Shown piece after piece: positions 1 through 8,795 of a stretch of DNA of 64,000 nucleotides. The DNA lies in assembly GCA_963712165.1 (NCBI GenBank), contig CAVQGY010000001.1, positions 565,676 to 629,675 on the forward strand, read 5' to 3'. Each line of letters starts with the position of its first letter. Positions within the stretch are counted from its first letter, which is position 1. The stretch comes from B10-G9 sp963712165. Lineage in GTDB: Bacteria; Chloroflexota; Anaerolineae; Anaerolineales; UBA11858. The translations under genes were made by a program, and so were the position numbers. Under the pieces are notes generated by a model. The model ran no database searches. It was not told where the DNA came from and saw nothing but the letters and a program-made list of their open reading frames with translations.

Positions 1-1966
1 CCTGGATGCTAGCCTGCAATATTCCTTCTGGTCCCGTATGAAGATGAACATCCACGTTTATTTGATGTGGATAATCAATTACCGCAACACTTGGGGATGC
101 CGGTGCCCATGTAAAATATCGGAGGGAGTGGCGAGTAGTAATCTTGTAGCGATCTTCAACCGGATCTTCTTCCCCTCGCGTAACGATCACCTTGGCAGTG
201 TAATTCCCAACCTCCTCATAAGTATGTTCTGCGGTCTGTTTCTCATTCTCAACACCAATGCATTTCATCCCAACTTCGTTATACTCACACTCACCTTCGG
301 CAGGAATAGGCAATTCTCCACAAGTCTCTTCGACCACAGCCTGATCGGCTTCCAGGACGGTGCACTCCCACCAGAATGCGAAATCCATTAATCCGGTCGC
401 GTCACCATTGACATTACCTGTAAGTACAGCAGAATATGGCGCAGGCATATTATAAGCATCACTGGTCAATGAAACCCATAACTGGGAGAGGGCATCATAC
501 TGCTGCAGCCCTTCTTCCACGCCATTAAAGATATTCAAGTCGATGTGTGCATCAATTCCCGGCACATAGCCATAATTACCGCCACATCCCCCCGGTCCAT
601 AATACTGCCAGAAAGCCCAGTCGCGCCACATACCGGTATTGGGATAATAATAAGAGGGTTCAGGTTCACAAGTCCAGTGAGCTACCCAGAGATCATATTC
701 TGTGACAGCTTCCGTCAGATAATTGTTAATGAAGTTGGGATTGACATAGATCAGAGGAGAAATACCGGTGCGGTTCTTGACGGTTACCATCCACTCAAGC
801 ACCCATTTGGAAAGCGCAGTCCTGCCCAAAGATGCACCAACTTCCAGGTCCAGCACTGGGCGCAGGTATCCGCTTTTCAGGTAATCACCTACCACGTCCA
901 GGAAGTAATTGGCTTCGTCTGCGGCTTTGTTTCCCAGGTCAGGTCGGGCAAAATGATAAATGCCCATCATAACCCCTGCGTTTGTGCCATTGATCATATT
1001 CTGATGGAATTTCACATCAGTCCAGCCAACGCCTTCTGTGCCCTTGGCAAAAGTGAAGACATAACCAGCGTCAGCCACCAGAGGCCAATTGATCGTTCCC
1101 TGCCAGCGAGATACATCCAGGCCATCCACATACTCTGAGGCTGCTTTTGAGACCGGATCGGTGATCCCTTTTGGTAATGGATAACTCTGTTCCGGGAAGA
1201 CCGGCTCTATGTCCAGGAAGGAGAATGTCCTTAACACCTGATCGAGCTCAGCCAGGACCGTCTCTCGATCAAATTCCTCAATCTCCTGTTCAAAATAACT
1301 ATCCAGATTCCTATAATGCAAAAGCTGGGTCAACTGATAACAAGCGCCTTTGGTGAAAGTCCGGTAACTGATCCGGTGATAAAATTCTCCCATCACGCCT
1401 TCCAGGACTTCGTCCTGCCAGTAGGGGATCCCGTTGATCTCTGTTTCAATCAACGAATCTCGATAATGGGCAGGAGTTTGATAGATACTCTCCGGTTGGA
1501 ATGAGTTGCAGAAATCCTCCTGGTCTGCTCCTTCCAGAACATGAATGACCAGAGACGCATCAACCAGGTTTGTGCCCTGATAATAATCGGGATCATCAAG
1601 ATGGAATTCCCAAACCGGTGCCTGGGGAGACAGCCCCACACCCGTGTTAAGGGCATCCTGGTTCAGGATTGATTTCCTCACAACCTGCTGAGGAAACTGG
1701 ATCTCGAAAGCAAACCCCTCGCTTCGGAACAGTTTCCAGCCATCCTGGACCTGGCTTTCAAAGCCATCTCGAGTCGCTTCCGAATCAGCACTTTCAAAGT
1801 CTGGTAGATATACAGGCTCAATCTCAGGGACTGGCGATCCAGTGATCCTGGCATAAGCAGTCCTGATCAAAATTGCCGGATCTATGATGGAATCGATCAG
1901 GACAATGCTGATGATCATACAGACACTGATCAGCAGGAAGAGAAAGATTTTTTCTGATCTAAGCAT
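1..1966 (-). CDS. GH25 muramidase (lysozyme family), 3' end beyond window edge
   Basis: Reading the minus strand from ATG at 1966 gives 655 codons with no stop before the window edge, so the C-terminus is missing. Residues about 5-27 are hydrophobic (signal peptide or anchor). About 250 residues of unrecognised sequence follow. Residues about 276-480 are a GH25 domain: it starts YVDGLDVSRWQG, has the acidic pair in VLDLEVG near residue 370, then LWVAHW and FWQYYGPGG. GH25 enzymes cut the MurNAc-GlcNAc bond of peptidoglycan outside the membrane. Residues about 500-620 resemble a PKD-type beta-sandwich (ending EEVGNYTAKVIVTRG). A plausible ribosome site AAAGGG lies 7 nt before the ATG. No phage genes are nearby, so a role in wall turnover is more likely than phage lysis. 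The family call is firm; the role of the N-terminal part is unknown. Confidence 0.85.
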   Translation of the reverse strand, partial: MLRSEKIFLFLLISVCMIISIVLIDSIIDPAILIRTAYARITGSPVPEIEPVYLPDFESADSEATRDGFESQVQDGWKLFRSEGFAFEIQFPQQVVRKSILNQDALNTGVGLSPQAPVWEFHLDDPDYYQGTNLVDASLVIHVLEGADQEDFCNSFQPESIYQTPAHYRDSLIETEINGIPYWQDEVLEGVMGEFYHRISYRTFTKGACYQLTQLLHYRNLDSYFEQEIEEFDRETVLAELDQVLRTFSFLDIEPVFPEQSYPLPKGITDPVSKAASEYVDGLDVSRWQGTINWPLVADAGYVFTFAKGTEGVGWTDVKFHQNMINGTNAGVMMGIYHFARPDLGNKAADEANYFLDVVGDYLKSGYLRPVLDLEVGASLGRTALSKWVLEWMVTVKNRTGISPLIYVNPNFINNYLTEAVTEYDLWVAHWTCEPEPSYYYPNTGMWRDWAFWQYYGPGGCGGNYGYVPGIDAHIDLNIFNGVEEGLQQYDALSQLWVSLTSDAYNMPAPYSAVLTGNVNGDATGLMDFAFWWECTVLEADQAVVEETCGELPIPAEGECEYNEVGMKCIGVENEKQTAEHTYEEVGNYTAKVIVTRGEEDPVEDRYKITTRHSLRYFTWAPASPSVAVIDYPHQINVDVHLHTGPEGILQASIQ

Positions 1967-2236
1967 AAGATTACCCTTTTCTGAAAGGATTTAAATATCA
2001 TGATTGATGGAATCTCTCATTCCATGGCCTTATAAGTGCAATATTCGTACCAGATTATCAATTGGAGATTGAATATTGAAGATTGAATATTGTATCTTCG
2101 CTAAAGGAAGGAGAAGGTAATTTCCTTGGCGACCTGGGGACAAGGAGTGCGTTCGGATTGATTGCTGGGCAACGGATGGTTGAGGACCGGGGACGGATCG
2201 TTCTGATACTAATCTAAAGCAACATACCCAGTGTAG

Positions 2237-2257
2237 GGGCGACCCGATGGGTCGCCC
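2237..2257. repeat. dispersed mini-hairpin, copy 1
   Basis: Perfect inverted repeat with 9-bp arms (GGGCGACCC and its complement) around the loop GAT, preceded by GTAG. A second copy with the same arms is at 40519-40539, and copies with different but self-complementary arms are at 8426-8446 and possibly 8258-8283. Confidence 0.75.
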
Positions 2258-2453
2258 GTCTCTTATTCACAGTCATCCAGAGCTGAGTGCGAAGCGCTCA
2301 GTCGAAAGGGCATATTTGCTGAACCCGCCATTTCGTCTGCATTCAACCCTTCACCGCCATTCAGGGTTTCTCTTCGCTCAATGAGTTGTGTCTTTTTTCA
2401 ACTACAGGAGAGGTTACTAAATCTAAAAGGATCCCGCATCCGATTGACAAGGG

Positions 2454-2459
2454 TATAAT
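2454..2459 (+). promoter_or_regulatory. candidate -10 box of glgA
   Basis: A perfect TATAAT ends 31 nt before the glgA ATG. There is no good -35 at the usual distance; a TTGACA at 2444-2449 is only 4 nt from the -10 and cannot pair with it. The call rests on the exact hexamer and its position. Confidence 0.4.
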
Positions 2460-2490
2460 CAAAAACAGTTCCCGGGAATGATATGGATTT

Positions 2491-3952
2491 ATGAAATCCC
2501 TTAATGTCCTCTTTCTCTGTTCTGAAGCTGCTCCACTGATCAAAGTCGGTGGATTAGGAGATGTGGCTGGATCTCTTCCGGCCGCCCTGCGCGCCCTGCC
2601 GGGGGGGCCAGATGTCCGGGTTTGCCTTCCATTGTACAAATCGATCCGTCAATTGAATCTTGGTCTGACTCCAGCGGCCAGCTTTGAGATCTCGCACAAA
2701 GACGGTCCACTTCGAGCAGAAGTTTTCCAAAGCTCTGTGGACGGTGTTCCGTTCTATTATATTGATGGCGCTCCAATTCACTCCTCGGATTCTGTTTATA
2801 GCGGGAATAATGACCAGGATGGATTAAAGTTCACATTCTTTTCTTTAGCTGCCATGGAATTGGCAAGAATGATCGATTGGAGACCGGACATCATTCACGC
2901 CCATGATTGGCACACAGCGCCAGCAGTTTATAAATTGTCCAGGGTCAGAAAGGAGGATGATTATTTCCACCGGACCAGGTCACTTCTCACGGTCCATAAC
3001 CTGCCTTACCTTGGTGCTGGTTCTGAGAATGCATTAACAGAGTTCGGACTTCCACCAGCCCGGGATTCAATCCTTCCTGTCTGGGCCAATGGACTTCCCC
3101 TGCCCCTGGGCTTGCTGTCAGCCGACAAGATCAATACAGTATCGCCGGGATACGCCGAAGAAATACTCACAACCGAGTTTGGATCCGGGCTTGGAGGAAT
3201 TTTTATTGACCCGCCAGACTGATATCAGCGGAATCCTCAATGGACTTGATCAGAAATGCTGGGATCCGGAAATTGATTCTGATATACTCCACAACTATGC
3301 TGCGGATTCCCTGGACAACCGAGTGAAAAATAAGATCAGCCTGCAGGAAGAATTGGGGCTGGATATCGATCCCAACAAACCCCTGCTGGCCATGATCAAC
3401 AGAATGGATTACCAGAAAGGCGTCGATCTGGTCCCTGATGCCTTGAGAGAGATTGTGGATCTCGATTGGCAGGCCGTTATCCTGGGCACGGGCGATCCGG
3501 AACTGGAGTCCGCCGCCAAGCAGCTTGATAGTGACTATGCGCAAGTAGTAACAGTCCTCAAGTATAGTGACAGAATAGCCAGACGCATTTATGGAAGTAG
3601 TGATATCATCCTCATTCCTTCCCGCTACGAACCCTGCGGTTTGACCCAGATGATCGGCATGCGCTATGGATGTGTCCCATTGGCCCGCTCTACAGGCGGT
3701 TTAAAAGACACCATCATCGATTACCATTCAAACCGCAGAGCCCAGAGCACTGGATTCCTTTTCCAACAGGTATCCTCCTCTGCCCTGGCAAAAACCATTC
3801 GGCGCGCCCTGGATATCTACCCCGATAAACGCCGCTGGACCGGATTGCAGCGCCGGGGAATGAAGGCTGACTTTTCATGGGAGAAATCAGCAAGGAAATA
3901 TTGGAATTTATATAAGGAATTGCAGGAAAGAACGTTGAACGTTCAAGGTTGA
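2491..3952 (+). CDS. glgA: glycogen/starch synthase (GT5), one frameshift near 3200
   Basis: Transfers glucose from ADP-glucose to the end of an alpha-1,4-glucan in the cytoplasm. The N-terminal half (2491 to about 3200) starts with the nucleotide-sugar motif KVGGLGDVAGSLP (residues about 17-29) and has HAHDWHTAP. The C-terminal half, one frame over, has ILNGLDQKCWDPEIDS, INRMDYQKGVDL and the GT5 active-site stretch SRYEPCGLTQMIGMRYG. The frames join cleanly in EFGSGLEEFLLTRQ if one G is removed from the GCTTGGAGG run near 3200; the joined protein is about 486 residues, normal for GlgA. The last residues (TLNVQG) and the stop come from a dispersed AACGTTGAAC repeat. No second lesion is visible, so a sequence error is more likely than decay. 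malQ lies downstream, giving a small glycogen locus. Confidence 0.88.
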
Positions 3953-3960
3953 AGGTTAAA
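3931..3960. repeat. AACGTTGAAC-type repeat, left flank of the four-helix gene
   Basis: Low-complexity repeat built from AACGTTGAAC / GTTCAAGGTTGAAGG words. It overlaps the last codons and stop of glgA. A copy in roughly inverted orientation is at 4437-4474, and a solo copy at about 40645-40680. Confidence 0.65.
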
Positions 3961-3962
3961 GA

Positions 3963-4355
3963 TTACTCATTCTTTAAGTTCCTGGAATATGATTGGTCCT
4001 TGAGATAATAGATGAACCTATAGATCTGGCTGCTGCACTTCTGGATTTGATCAATGAGGAAATGAAACTGCTCTTTGGAAATATACCTGAGATCATATGC
4101 AATATATAGCTGCGAACGGACTTCTCCCGCGGAAGCCTTTGCGTGGCCGAGATAATTAATGAATTGGGCTTGCGTATTACTCTCAAATCCTTCAGCAATA
4201 TTTGACATTACACTGACTGCGGCTCTTCGAATTTGATTCCTGAACCCAAAATCTCGACCGAATTTCCCCTCATCGCTCAGCATATATACTTGTCTAGTGA
4301 TCTCGCGCGCTGCTTGCCAGGCGTGTATCTCTTCAAACCGTTTGATTGCTGCCAT
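3963..4355 (-). CDS. four-helix-bundle protein (23S rRNA IVS / Avd-like family)
   Basis: A 130-residue protein starting MAAIKRFEEIHAWQAAREI, with the family signatures RRAAVSVMSNIAEGFES (about 44-60) and FINYLGHAKASAGEVRSQL (about 64-83). This small family forms a bundle of four helices; members are encoded in intervening sequences of 23S rRNA genes, as stand-alone genes, and as accessory proteins of diversity-generating retroelements. No reverse transcriptase or template repeat is present here, so this is a stand-alone copy of unknown function. It lies on the opposite strand between glgA and malQ and is bracketed by inverted AACGTTCAAC-type repeats, which suggests it arrived as a unit. Length is normal for the family. 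Confidence 0.85.
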   Translation of the reverse strand: MAAIKRFEEIHAWQAAREITRQVYMLSDEGKFGRDFGFRNQIRRAAVSVMSNIAEGFESNTQAQFINYLGHAKASAGEVRSQLYIAYDLRYISKEQFHFLIDQIQKCSSQIYRFIYYLKDQSYSRNLKNE

Positions 4356-4436
4356 ATACTTATGCCCCCTTCAAACTCTCCTATGTCCTTACAATATCGA
4401 ATAATCTGAAACATATCAATAGTGTCCCAAAATTAA

Positions 4437-4474
4437 AACGTTCAACATTTAACGTTCAACATTCAACGATTAAC
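4437..4474. repeat. AACGTTCAAC-type repeat, right flank of the four-helix gene
   Basis: Three imperfect copies of AACGTTCAACATT in a row, roughly the reverse complement of the repeat at 3931-3960 on the other side of the small gene. Confidence 0.65.
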
Positions 4475-4537
4475 ATCATCCCTCTCCTTTTCCTCACTGA
4501 TCAGTTTTCTATCTTCATTTATTATTTATTTAGGTAG

Positions 4538-4543
4538 TATAAT
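4538..4543 (+). promoter_or_regulatory. candidate -10 box of malQ
   Basis: Perfect TATAAT ending 26 nt before the ATG at 4570, in an AT-rich stretch; no clear -35. It indicates that malQ has its own promoter rather than reading through from glgA. Confidence 0.4.
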
Positions 4544-4569
4544 CACTGACATTTAGATAAGTGTTTAAT

Positions 4570-6064
4570 ATGAAATTCACACGCTCATCCGGAATTCTCC
4601 TCCACCCCACCAGCCTTCCTGGCCCATATGGAATTGGCGATATAGGTCCTCAGGCTCGACGCTGGATAGATTTCCTGGCCGATAGTCAGACCGGATTATG
4701 GCAAATACTCCCGCTGGGACCAACAGGGTATGAAGATTCCCCCTATCAGACTTTTTCCAGCTTTGCAGGCAATCCTTATCTGATCAGTCCAGATGACCTG
4801 ATCCGAAGAAACCTGCTGCATCCCAATGACCTGAAGAATGCCCCGGATTTCAATCCTCGATCAGTAGAATATGGCGAGGTCATTCCCTGGAAATTGGATC
4901 TTCTGGGTAGATCCTTTCTACAATTTCAGAATCAGCAGGGAGAGATCAAGTCTACAGCTGATGCATTCTACTTAGAGCAAAAAGACTGGCTGGATGATTT
5001 TGCCCTCTTCATGGCACTGAAGGAGTTCCATGGCGGGAAACCCTGGACCTTATGGCGCCCTGAATACAGGGATAAGGATCCCCAGGCACTGGAGGACTTC
5101 CGGGCAAAGAATCCCTTTGCATTTGAACGCCAAAAGTATTTCCAGTTCTTGTTCTATCTCCAATGGAAGGACCTTCGTGACTATGCGAAGAAAAATAATG
5201 TCAAGATCATCGGTGATATTCCCATCTTCATCGCCCATGATAGTGCGGACGCCTGGTCAAATCGTTATTTATTCCATTTTGACGAGAAAGGCCTTCCCAC
5301 GGTGGTCGCAGGAGTACCTCCAGATTACTTCTCGGAAACAGGCCAGCTCTGGGGTAATCCTCTCTATCGCTGGGATGTCCATCAACAAGAGGACTATAAT
5401 TGGTGGCTCAAACGTCTCCGATCCATTTTCGACATGGTAGATATCGTTCGCCTGGACCATTTCAGGGGTTTTGCTAACTACTGGGAAATCCCTGCTGAGG
5501 AAGAAACCGCCATTAATGGTCGGTGGGTCACGGGTCCGGGAGCAAGTTTCCTGAGCCGGGTGGAATCATGAATTTGGCGGTCTGCCGATCATCGCTGAAG
5601 ACCTGGGAGAAATCTCCCCAGAGGTTTACCAGCTGCGGGATCAGTTTGACCTTCCCGGGATGAAAATCCTGGTATTCGCTTTTGATAGTGGCGAATCCAA
5701 TGTATTCTTACCTCACCACTATCCGGAGAATTGTGTCGTATACACCGGAACCCATGACAATGACACCGCGCTGGGATGGTTCAGGCGAATCGGCCAGGAC
5801 GAAAGGAACTTCGCTCTGCAGTACCTCGATTCCTCAGGAGAGGATATATCCTGGGATCTGATCAACGCTGCCTGGAAATCCAGGGCTGTTTTTGCCCTCG
5901 CACCCTTACAGGATCTGCTGCGCCTGGATAACAGCGCCCGGATGAACTACCCGGGGGAACCCCAGGGGAATTGGCGCTGGCGCTTCTCTGAAGCTGATCT
6001 GAACGAGGATTTGAAAGATAAACTGAAGGAAATCAATCAAAGATATAAGCGGTCCTCAACCTAA
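4570..6064 (+). CDS. malQ: 4-alpha-glucanotransferase (amylomaltase, GH77), one frameshift near 5566
   Basis: Disproportionates maltodextrins by moving alpha-1,4-glucan segments; cytoplasmic. Motifs in order: SGILLHPTSLPGPYGIGD at the N-terminus, GDIPIFIAHDSADAW, VAGVPPDYFSETGQLWGNP, the catalytic nucleophile region VRLDHFRGFANYWEIP, then after the frame change GGLPIIAEDLGE (acid/base Glu) and YTGTHDNDTALGW. The first frame runs to a TGA at 5569-5571. Deleting one T in GGAATCATGAA joins RVE to HEFGGLPIIAEDLG and gives about 497 residues, the normal length. ATG 4570 is preferred over the in-frame GTG at 4561. A single clean indel in an otherwise conserved gene points to a sequence error. Confidence 0.88.
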
Positions 6065-6171
6065 GCAGGATACAGCTCAATGAGCGGAGCAACATCCTGA
6101 GGATGGCCCGCAGTTGAAATGGCGTGCGAGAATCCAAGATCAATCATTAGAATACTATTTTCTTTTAACTG

Positions 6172-6177
6172 TATAAT
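6172..6177 (+). promoter_or_regulatory. candidate -10 box giving a leaderless or near-leaderless mRNA
   Basis: A perfect TATAAT ends only 6 nt before the ATG at 6184, so transcription would start at or next to the start codon. No Shine-Dalgarno sequence precedes the ATG, which fits a leaderless message. No good -35 is seen. Confidence 0.4.
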
Positions 6178-6183
6178 TTGTCT

Positions 6184-7164
6184 ATGCTGAACAAGAAAAA
6201 TCCCCAGATCTTTTTTACGGTAGGAGTAATGCTAGTTCTATCCGGCTGCATATCAAAACCGGACGCAGAAGTTGAAACCGGGCAGATCGCTGTTGAAGAA
6301 ACCAAGGAAATTACCGTACTGCCAGCAACCTCCCTCCCAACTTCTACAGCAGTACCTTCGAGCACACCAACTCCCACTGAGATCCCACCAACCCCTACCC
6401 CGATCGTAGTGCTGCCACCAGAACCGATCGAGATCCAGTTTGCGGCTTCTGACGGGCAGGAGCTATCAGGGCTGTATTACCCCGCGGATGAAAATCCTGC
6501 CCCTATCCTGGTGCTTATGACCTGGTCGCGGGGCAACCAGAGCGAATGGGAAGAGATCGCCTATTGGCTGCAAGGCAGAGGTTTATTAGCCAGGGAAATA
6601 AATGCCAGAGATACCTGGAAAAACTCCCGATGGTACCCGGAACGAACTCTCGAGATACCTCTCGGTGTATTCACCTTCAATTTCCGTGCCTGCGAGGGAG
6701 AAGATGGCTGTCAGGCTTATCTGCCAGCAGAATGGTTGCTGGATGCCCAGGCAGCCTTGGAAACGGTTTCCAGGCTGCAAGGTGCTGACCCGGGGAAGAT
6801 TCTGGCAGCAGGTGCTTCGATCGGTGCGGATGGCGCGGTTGACAGCTGCGCCTGGTTGAACACAACAGAGCTGGGAACATGCCTGGGGGCTTTCGCTCTC
6901 TCTCCTGCCTCTTTCTTAACAATAGACTTTCACACATCTACGGATGCTTTGTTAGCCCAGAAAGAGCCTGCTGTGGTGTATTGTCTCTACGGCCTCTATG
7001 ACGCTGCCGCCAAAGAAACTTGTGGGAATTATCAGGAGATCCGGACGATAAATTATGGCTATACATTTGACCACGGCCTGGAGCTGATTCTGGTTGACCG
7101 CAGACCGGATCCATTGAACTTACTTCAAGAATTCATCCTTGAGGGATTGGGAGGAACCCAATGA
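6184..7164 (+). CDS. lipoprotein with alpha/beta-hydrolase fold (dienelactone hydrolase-like)
   Basis: Start taken at ATG 6184 (an in-frame TTG lies 6 nt upstream, inside the promoter spacing). Residues 1-23 form a lipoprotein signal with lipobox LSGC. A Pro/Thr/Ser-rich linker follows to about residue 80. The rest is a hydrolase domain: VLMTWSRGNQSEWEEIAYWL (oxyanion-hole side), the nucleophile elbow GASIG (Ser about 212), and GYTFDHGLEL near the end with the likely catalytic His. This places a serine hydrolase outside the membrane; the substrate cannot be read from the sequence. Four cysteines in the middle may form disulfides. Its stop overlaps the start of the LCP gene (ATGA), so the two are translationally coupled and probably act together at the cell surface. 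Confidence 0.7.
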   Translation: MLNKKNPQIFFTVGVMLVLSGCISKPDAEVETGQIAVEETKEITVLPATSLPTSTAVPSSTPTPTEIPPTPTPIVVLPPEPIEIQFAASDGQELSGLYYPADENPAPILVLMTWSRGNQSEWEEIAYWLQGRGLLAREINARDTWKNSRWYPERTLEIPLGVFTFNFRACEGEDGCQAYLPAEWLLDAQAALETVSRLQGADPGKILAAGASIGADGAVDSCAWLNTTELGTCLGAFALSPASFLTIDFHTSTDALLAQKEPAVVYCLYGLYDAAAKETCGNYQEIRTINYGYTFDHGLELILVDRRPDPLNLLQEFILEGLGGTQ

Positions 7165-8213
7165 GAAAAATCCTTCCGGGCTTACTTATCCTTTGTGCTG
7201 GATTGATCTTCACTAGCTGCTCTACAAGCAGTGAGCCAAGTCCAGTCAGAGAGCAAATATCATCCGATCCACCAATAATAACCCAAACGCCAATTCCCAC
7301 AATTGAGGAGATCACAGTTCCGACCGATACACTTGAACCAACCCCTAGCCCAGAACCTCCTACAGCCACTCCCCTCCCAGATGCGATCTGCAATGGTCCG
7401 GACAAGGCCATGACAATATTAGTAGTTGGTACGGATAACCGGTGGAGGAGCTACCTTTACGGGATGGCGGATTCGATCATGATCATACGGGTGGACTATA
7501 TCACCGGTGAAGTGGCACTAATGGGGATCCCACGAGGGCTTTGGGTGGAAATCCCAGATATTGAAGAGGTTGAGGATGGGCGCACGCATGGAAAGATCAC
7601 CCAGGCGTACTTCTTTGGGACAGAGGGGATGGGCTATTTCAGTGGTACAGGATATGGAGCAGGATTGTTGGCAGAGACAATCCGCCATAATTATGGAATC
7701 GTCATCGACAAGTATATAGCTGTAAACATGAAAGCGTTCAGTGATATCATAGACGCGATCGGGGGTATCAAGATCTATAATTCCTACCCTCTCTATTCAT
7801 ACCAGAAAACCGATCCTGTCTTACCAATTGGAGGATATGTATTTTCGGGGCAAGACGCCCTAATGTATGCTCGCCATCGAGATCCCAGAAATTCGCAGGA
7901 CAGAATAGATCGGCAAGCAATCATATTGAAAGCGGTTCATGAACAGGTTTTTTCCCTGGCATCCATACCGAAGATCCCTGAATTTATAGGAATCTATAAG
8001 GATAATGTCCTGACGGATCTGTCACTGGCTGAGATAAGCCAACTTGCCTGTGTGGCAGCTAAAACCAATCTGGAAGAAGTGGTATTCACTCGAATTCCAA
8101 AAGATTTATTAGAGATAGCAAACTGGGAAGGATCTCCCTGGGTGGAACATGAACCCGGAAGTGTGTCCAAGGTGTTGAAAGATTTTATGGAAGGGATCTA
8201 TCCTGAGCAATAA
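7161..8213 (+). CDS. LCP (LytR-CpsA-Psr) family lipoprotein
   Basis: A 350-residue protein with a lipoprotein signal (LIFTSC) and a Pro/Thr-rich linker to about residue 75. The LCP domain starts at about 85 (MTILVVGTDNR), continues with DSIMIIRVD and MGIPRGLWVEIP, and has the arginine-rich polyprenyl-phosphate-binding stretch ALMYARHRDP...QDRIDRQ near 235-253. LCP proteins move undecaprenyl-linked polymers to peptidoglycan in monoderm bacteria. Close to a 55-kb polysaccharide locus, it is a candidate for attaching that polymer to the wall (inference). Most LCP proteins are anchored by a membrane helix; a lipid anchor with a long linker is less usual. Confidence 0.85.
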   Translation: MRKILPGLLILCAGLIFTSCSTSSEPSPVREQISSDPPIITQTPIPTIEEITVPTDTLEPTPSPEPPTATPLPDAICNGPDKAMTILVVGTDNRWRSYLYGMADSIMIIRVDYITGEVALMGIPRGLWVEIPDIEEVEDGRTHGKITQAYFFGTEGMGYFSGTGYGAGLLAETIRHNYGIVIDKYIAVNMKAFSDIIDAIGGIKIYNSYPLYSYQKTDPVLPIGGYVFSGQDALMYARHRDPRNSQDRIDRQAIILKAVHEQVFSLASIPKIPEFIGIYKDNVLTDLSLAEISQLACVAAKTNLEEVVFTRIPKDLLEIANWEGSPWVEHEPGSVSKVLKDFMEGIYPEQ

Positions 8214-8257
8214 ATGATACAAACCATCCTATGGATATCTTTTGCACATAAGAAGAA

Positions 8258-8283
8258 TAGGAGCGAGCCGCGGCTCGCTCCTA
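8258..8283. repeat. perfect 26-bp palindrome downstream of the LCP gene
   Basis: TAGGAGCGAGCCG followed directly by its reverse complement. It sits between convergent genes and could stop transcription in either direction, but it lacks a T tract. Its outer TAGG...CCTA ends resemble the GTAGGGG...CCCCTAC ends of the mini-hairpin copies at 2237, 8426 and 40519. Confidence 0.7.
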
Positions 8284-8294
8284 TCATGTTAATC

Positions 8295-8412
8295 TGTCAT
8301 TGCGAAGAGCCCGAGTCCAGCGAGGGCGATGAAGCAATCTGATGTGTTAGATAAAAAAAACTCGTGCTACAGATTGCCGCGTCAGTCACTTCGTTCCTTC
8401 CTCGTAATGACA
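8295..8412. repeat. REP-like inverted repeat (TGTCATTGCGA ... TCGTAATGACA)
   Basis: The ends TGTCATTGCGA and TCGTAATGACA are near-perfect inverted copies; inside are GAAGCAATCT and CAGATTGCCGCG, again inverted. A partial copy of the same words is at about 40585-40614. The element lies in the convergent gap between the LCP gene and the small zinc-ribbon gene and carries no gene. Confidence 0.65.
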
Positions 8413-8425
8413 GGGGAAAGAAAAC

Positions 8426-8446
8426 GGGCAAGCCGATGGCTTGCCC
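8426..8446. repeat. dispersed mini-hairpin, copy with variant arms
   Basis: Arms GGGCAAGCC / GGCTTGCCC around GAT, followed by CCTAC. Compared with the copies at 2237 and 40519, both arms have changed in a matched way, so base pairing is kept. Confidence 0.7.
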
Positions 8447-8498
8447 CTACAATCTATTCATAAGGTATAGGATCCTATAGTTATCCCCCTTTTTGCTC

Positions 8499-8708
8499 TT
8501 ATTCGCTTTCTTTCTCTTCCGTACTATACTCCCAGGTTGGTGCTGCGTGGAGGAGCTGATCTTTGGATACGCGATTTGCCTTTCTACATTTGGGGCAGCG
8601 GAAATCATAATGCACAAGATCTTCCTCGTGCAAGATATTTAAAGCACTCTCAACATTTGCTCGACTGATGGAAATGGGCATTTTACAGCTGTAGCAGCGA
8701 ATTTGCAT
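8499..8708 (-). CDS. small zinc-ribbon protein of unknown function
   Basis: A 69-residue protein with two CxxC knuckles: CYSC at residues 5-8 and CPKC at 38-41, as in zinc ribbons that hold one Zn ion. The tail is acidic (STEEKESE). It lies about 90 bp after the dehydratase gene in the same direction and may be the last gene of the locus, but nothing ties it to polysaccharide synthesis. I do not recognise a specific family. Confidence 0.65.
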   Translation of the reverse strand: MQIRCYSCKMPISISRANVESALNILHEEDLVHYDFRCPKCRKANRVSKDQLLHAAPTWEYSTEEKESE

Positions 8709-8795
8709 GATATCCTCACAAAAAAGATACGTATCAGTTTATCCCAATCATACCGGGTGATAGATTTTATCACAGAAGAGCTATAAACCTCTACT

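Larger units (their letters stand above)
1967..2490. other. intergenic region between divergent genes, with repeat fragments
   Basis: No gene is supported in these 524 bases. They hold a short near-tandem repeat of the word GATTGAATATTGA (about 2068-2092), a GGGGACAAGGAG-type fragment (about 2138-2150) that recurs near 40.3 kb, a small perfect hairpin at 2237-2257, and a fragment resembling a larger dispersed repeat at about 2270-2310. The promoter of glgA lies at the right end. Confidence 0.6.

Noticed and set aside
545..1138. Plus-strand open frame of 197 codons
   Set aside because: It lies opposite the GH25 frame, which has clear catalytic motifs; the plus-strand translation shows no domain.
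1..1966. Prophage lysis cassette
   Set aside because: The GH25 gene has a membrane signal and extra domains, and there is no holin, tail or integrase gene nearby.
2444..2459. TTGACA followed by TATAAT as a full promoter
   Set aside because: The boxes are only 4 nt apart; a working pair needs about 16-18 nt. Only the TATAAT is kept as a candidate.
3190..3215. Programmed frameshifting in glgA and malQ
   Set aside because: No slippery heptamer with a downstream structure is evident, neither family is known for it, and similar indels occur throughout the window.
3963..4355. Diversity-generating retroelement suggested by the Avd-like protein
   Set aside because: No reverse transcriptase, template repeat or variable repeat is present nearby; the family also occurs as stand-alone genes.
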